Source of the DNA: an uncultured Bacteroidia bacterium
Lineage (GTDB): Bacteria > Bacteroidota > Bacteroidia > Bacteroidales > Prolixibacteraceae
Assembly (NCBI GenBank): GCA_903918045.1
Contig: CAIXCY010000273.1
Coordinates: 1 to 64,000 of the forward strand
DNA: 64,000 bases
Direction of reading: 5' to 3'
Shown here: positions 60,736-64,000 of the stretch, one piece after another
How the letters are laid out: each line of letters begins with the position of its first letter
Numbering within the stretch: position 1 is the first letter of the stretch
Notes under the pieces: model-generated
Told to the model about the DNA's origin: nothing
The model's database searches: none
What the model saw: the letters and a program-made list of their open reading frames with translations, nothing else
Translations under genes and position numbers: made by a program

Positions 60736-63369
60736 TTATGGTTTTATAACCCTCATTAAGGTTCCCGGAATCTGAAGCAGATCGAAATCATGTTCATAGA
60801 TCAGGTATTTATTTAACCAAACTGTAGCAAATTTCTCCTTATATTCCCGCAATCCTTTGTATTGGGAGAACCCTCTGATTTTCTCATAAGCAAACTTCAT
60901 CGATTTCTCCTTAAAGGTATATGGATCATTCAGACCCGACATGGGTGCAAACCCAATATTGACAGAACTGAAACCTTCCGATTTTAAATAACGAAAAAGT
61001 TCAACCATTATATAGTCCATAACACCATTGGGAGCATCCGAAGTTTTCCGGATCAAGTCGCAAGTTCCTTCACCCGGAGCATAATCTGGTACAATATTCA
61101 AAAAAGCAACTATTTTCTCCTCCGCATTTTCAACAGTAATGAGTGTTTGCTGTTTTAGTTCACCCCAAATAAACATCCCTTGTGAGAAAATAATCTCATT
61201 CCTACCCGTTTCTTCGAGCCATTCATCTGAAACCGATTTAATTTTCTGAAGCAGACCGTCTTTTATAGGTGGATGATGGATATGGGAAGTATACCCACGC
61301 TCCTTAACCTTGGAGAGTGCATTGCGAATCGATTTTTTTGCACCTCCCTCAAGCGAAAAAAGGTTCAGGTCTACGATCCCTTCTTGTCCAAGAAACATCA
61401 CTTTCTTTTTTAAACTTCGGTAGTTGGGAAGATCGTTTTCAGGAACCCGGTAATAGATACTCTTTAATCCAATTTCAAAGCAAAACTTATCAAATTGCCT
61501 GATACAATGCTTCATCTGGTTTTCATCCTGAGCAACCGGATTTTCGAGAACCACCGCAAAATTTCCTGCTGGTCGGTAGGATATAAAGGCATTCAATCCC
61601 TCAGGTTCAAAAATCATTTTATCCTGGTATGTCTTAAAATAATCAAGGGCAGAATTGCCAAATTGACTTACCAATTCCTGTGGTCGCTCCAACTCCAGTG
61701 GTGAGGGAAATATTTTAAGGAAATAGGGGCGGATCAATGTATAGATTAAAAAAACCAAGGTCAGGAATCCGCTGATATTAATCGAAAGTATAAATTTATT
61801 TGCAAAATTGTCAACAGGGACCAAATCGGTACTTCCAACCAAAAAATAGTTCTGCAACGCATAACGAACAGATTGTAGAAAACTAAAATCAATATTAAAA
61901 TGCTTTTTATCCAGATAATAAAATCCGATTACACTATATATAAGCACTGCCAGCATACTTAAAACTGCAGTCTGTATTCCAACTGTTCGTAATCGCGGAT
62001 TATTTTTCACATAATAATCCTTCTTTGTAAATATCAATACAACAATAACCAAAAATGCTGCAATAGCTTCTTCATAGTCACCAGCTTTGGTCAAATTGCC
62101 AATCATTGAAACAAATGAGAGGAAAAATGCAAACCACCAGGCTATTTTTAACCCTTTGAGCATAAATGACGCCGTTACCAACAAAAATAGCCCCAGAACT
62201 AAAACAAAATAGTTTGAAACAATGATGGCATCCATAGGCAAAAAATCGGTTAACCAATGAACTCGCTCTGCAATCGCGGGGGTTAGCACAGAGACTATAT
62301 TTATTATTCCTAAGGATAATAAAAGTAAAGCAGGAACAATCCGCATTAATAACTTATTGATCTGCAATAAAAAACCAAATATTCCTGCAACGAGGGGCAA
62401 CCAAAATTCAAAAAACCGGTAGAGAAGTGTGATCGTAACTGCCTCAATATTCGAATATCCAAACCGCACAAGGACGAAAGTCATGGAAACTTCGATCGCC
62501 CCAAGTCCCCTTAAAAAAGGAGAAACGATCAGGAAAATCACTGAAATGACATATCCCATAAACGCTGCAAACAGAGAGGGATTAACATTTAGGGCAACCA
62601 TTGCAATGTAAAGATGAGCAATGCCTGCAAACTCGATAAGGACCGAATACAAAACGGTGATAAAGAATTGTTTTTTGCTGATGCGGTTGTTCCTGATGTC
62701 AACAGAAAAAACCTCAAAAAATGAAAAAGAGTTAATGAGCCATCGGTAGAACAATCCCTTTTTTACGATTGATCGGTATAGCAAATAGACAAATACAATT
62801 AAAATCAAAACAGCGAAAAAAGCAATCCATTCGCCAGACCCAAGCCCTCCTGCAATTAATGCGTAAATAAATATCGGTATTGCCACAACGATCACCGAAA
62901 GTATCCCAACAAATCCATAAACAGAGGAAGCAAAATGGATTTGAGATTTTGTAATCCCCTTTTTCTCAATTTCACCCGTAAAAAACGCCAGGGAGGAAAT
63001 GCCACCAGCAGGTAAAAAAATACTGATCAGGTTCCGCTTCAGAAATAAAATCGTGGCACTCAGTAAGGATATAGGGTGCCGGATAGCTGAAAATGACGCG
63101 ACATACATTAATCCTTGTAGAATAATATATACCAAAGTCATAAGAATGCCTGCCAAAACAAATTTCCAGTCTGCAGTGAACAATACCTGTTTTACTTCAG
63201 CCAGTTCAGTATGTTCGTGATTGATAAACCAAATACCGATCCCAATTGATAGGATTGTAAAGATAGCCTGAGCCACCAATTTACTGTTCTCCAATATAAA
63301 CGGGAGACTATGCTCTTTTAAAAAAAAGCCAACATTTTGAAACGGTCGTTTTATTTTATTCCAAATCAT
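60736..63369 (-). CDS. mprF: MprF-like flippase plus DUF2156 (phosphatidylglycerol lysyltransferase-like) protein
   Basis: Polytopic N-terminus with FLPAGGISSLAFF, C-terminal acyltransferase-like region GVMDYIMVELFRYLKSEGFSSVNIGFAPMSGL. Confidence 0.88.
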   Translation of the reverse strand: MIWNKIKRPFQNVGFFLKEHSLPFILENSKLVAQAIFTILSIGIGIWFINHEHTELAEVKQVLFTADWKFVLAGILMTLVYIILQGLMYVASFSAIRHPISLLSATILFLKRNLISIFLPAGGISSLAFFTGEIEKKGITKSQIHFASSVYGFVGILSVIVVAIPIFIYALIAGGLGSGEWIAFFAVLILIVFVYLLYRSIVKKGLFYRWLINSFSFFEVFSVDIRNNRISKKQFFITVLYSVLIEFAGIAHLYIAMVALNVNPSLFAAFMGYVISVIFLIVSPFLRGLGAIEVSMTFVLVRFGYSNIEAVTITLLYRFFEFWLPLVAGIFGFLLQINKLLMRIVPALLLLSLGIINIVSVLTPAIAERVHWLTDFLPMDAIIVSNYFVLVLGLFLLVTASFMLKGLKIAWWFAFFLSFVSMIGNLTKAGDYEEAIAAFLVIVVLIFTKKDYYVKNNPRLRTVGIQTAVLSMLAVLIYSVIGFYYLDKKHFNIDFSFLQSVRYALQNYFLVGSTDLVPVDNFANKFILSINISGFLTLVFLIYTLIRPYFLKIFPSPLELERPQELVSQFGNSALDYFKTYQDKMIFEPEGLNAFISYRPAGNFAVVLENPVAQDENQMKHCIRQFDKFCFEIGLKSIYYRVPENDLPNYRSLKKKVMFLGQEGIVDLNLFSLEGGAKKSIRNALSKVKERGYTSHIHHPPIKDGLLQKIKSVSDEWLEETGRNEIIFSQGMFIWGELKQQTLITVENAEEKIVAFLNIVPDYAPGEGTCDLIRKTSDAPNGVMDYIMVELFRYLKSEGFSSVNIGFAPMSGLNDPYTFKEKSMKFAYEKIRGFSQYKGLREYKEKFATVWLNKYLIYEHDFDLLQIPGTLMRVIKP

Positions 63370-63378
63370 ATTAAAAAA

Positions 63379-64000
63379 TTACTTTACTGAAAACCTGTAG
63401 AGACAAGCGGAAGAGTAAATCTCTCCTGGTTTTAAAACTACAGACGGAAATTCGGAATGATTCGGTGAATCCGGAAAATGCTGAGTTTCTAAACAGAGCG
63501 CAGAACGGAAATTGTATTGTTTATGTTTTTTTCCAACCTCTTTCCCTTTTAGAAAATTACCGCAATAAAACTGGATACCAGGCTCATTGGTGAACACCTC
63601 CATAAACCGACCACTAATCGGATCATAGACTGAGGCAGCCATGGAGACCTTTTCGTCTTCCTTTTTATTTAATACAAAATTATGGTCGTAACCCTTGCCA
63701 AAGTTTAGCTGTTCGGTATTATCATTAATCCTTGCTCCAACAGCTATCGGAGTTGTAAAATCAAAGGGGGTCCCTGTTACCGGATCAAGATTTCCTGTTG
63801 GAATCAGATTTGCATCAACCGGAGTATATTTATTGGCATTTAGCCATAAAATATGATCGAGGATGTCGCCATTCCCTGCTCCGTGAAGATTAAAATAACT
63901 GTGATTTGTAAGGTTTAGTACCGTTGATTTTGAAGTACTGGCAGAATAAAAAATTGCGACCTCATTTTTATCGGTCAGCCTGTAGATTATCATCACCTTT
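63379..64000 (-). CDS. galM: Aldose 1-epimerase, truncated by window end
   Basis: LNLTNHSYFNLHGAGNGDILDH, PFDFTTPIAVG, GYDHNFVLN, CLETQHFPDSPNH; the frame continues past the window. Confidence 0.92.
   Translation of the reverse strand, partial: KVMIIYRLTDKNEVAIFYSASTSKSTVLNLTNHSYFNLHGAGNGDILDHILWLNANKYTPVDANLIPTGNLDPVTGTPFDFTTPIAVGARINDNTEQLNFGKGYDHNFVLNKKEDEKVSMAASVYDPISGRFMEVFTNEPGIQFYCGNFLKGKEVGKKHKQYNFRSALCLETQHFPDSPNHSEFPSVVLKPGEIYSSACLYRFSVK

Overview
The window is a Bacteroidota-type chromosomal segment, inferred from SusC/SusD, HTCS, TAnnTTTG promoter boxes and a PorE-like OmpA protein. Most of it is housekeeping: asnB (5'-truncated), cdaA-folP, DUF1599, DoxX-like, tpiA, prmA, a cyclophilin, purM, prfA, pyrF, an Fsa/TalC-type transaldolase, aroK, parC/parE, an antiporter, an MprF-like protein and a truncated galM. 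Four accessory modules stand out. (1) A tight six-gene minus-strand operon at 12851-19008 holds two different UroD-fold methyltransferases, a homocysteine S-methyltransferase, a MetH-reactivation-domain protein, a Tat-signal Gfo/Idh/MocA oxidoreductase and a secreted sugar isomerase-like protein. No corrinoid-binding protein is present, and the operon is the best candidate for an undescribed pathway. (2) A TetR-TolC-HlyD-ABC-ABC-permease-permease exporter operon has a 12-bp inverted repeat in its promoter region. (3) A polysaccharide utilization locus (SusC/D, PKD lipoprotein, Rhs/YD-like lipoprotein, clan GH-A hydrolase, HTCS, GH5) also contains an unannotated 30-aa membrane micro-ORF, and a 12-codon uORF that overlaps a TTG start of the HTCS. 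(4) An ECF sigma factor pair has a 16-bp perfect inverted repeat in its promoter region. Three copies of a GTAGAGACRCA...TGYGTCTCTAC palindrome each lie 8-12 nt after a stop codon. No rRNA, tRNA, CRISPR array or intact transposon was seen. All family calls come from reading motifs by eye; no database search was run.
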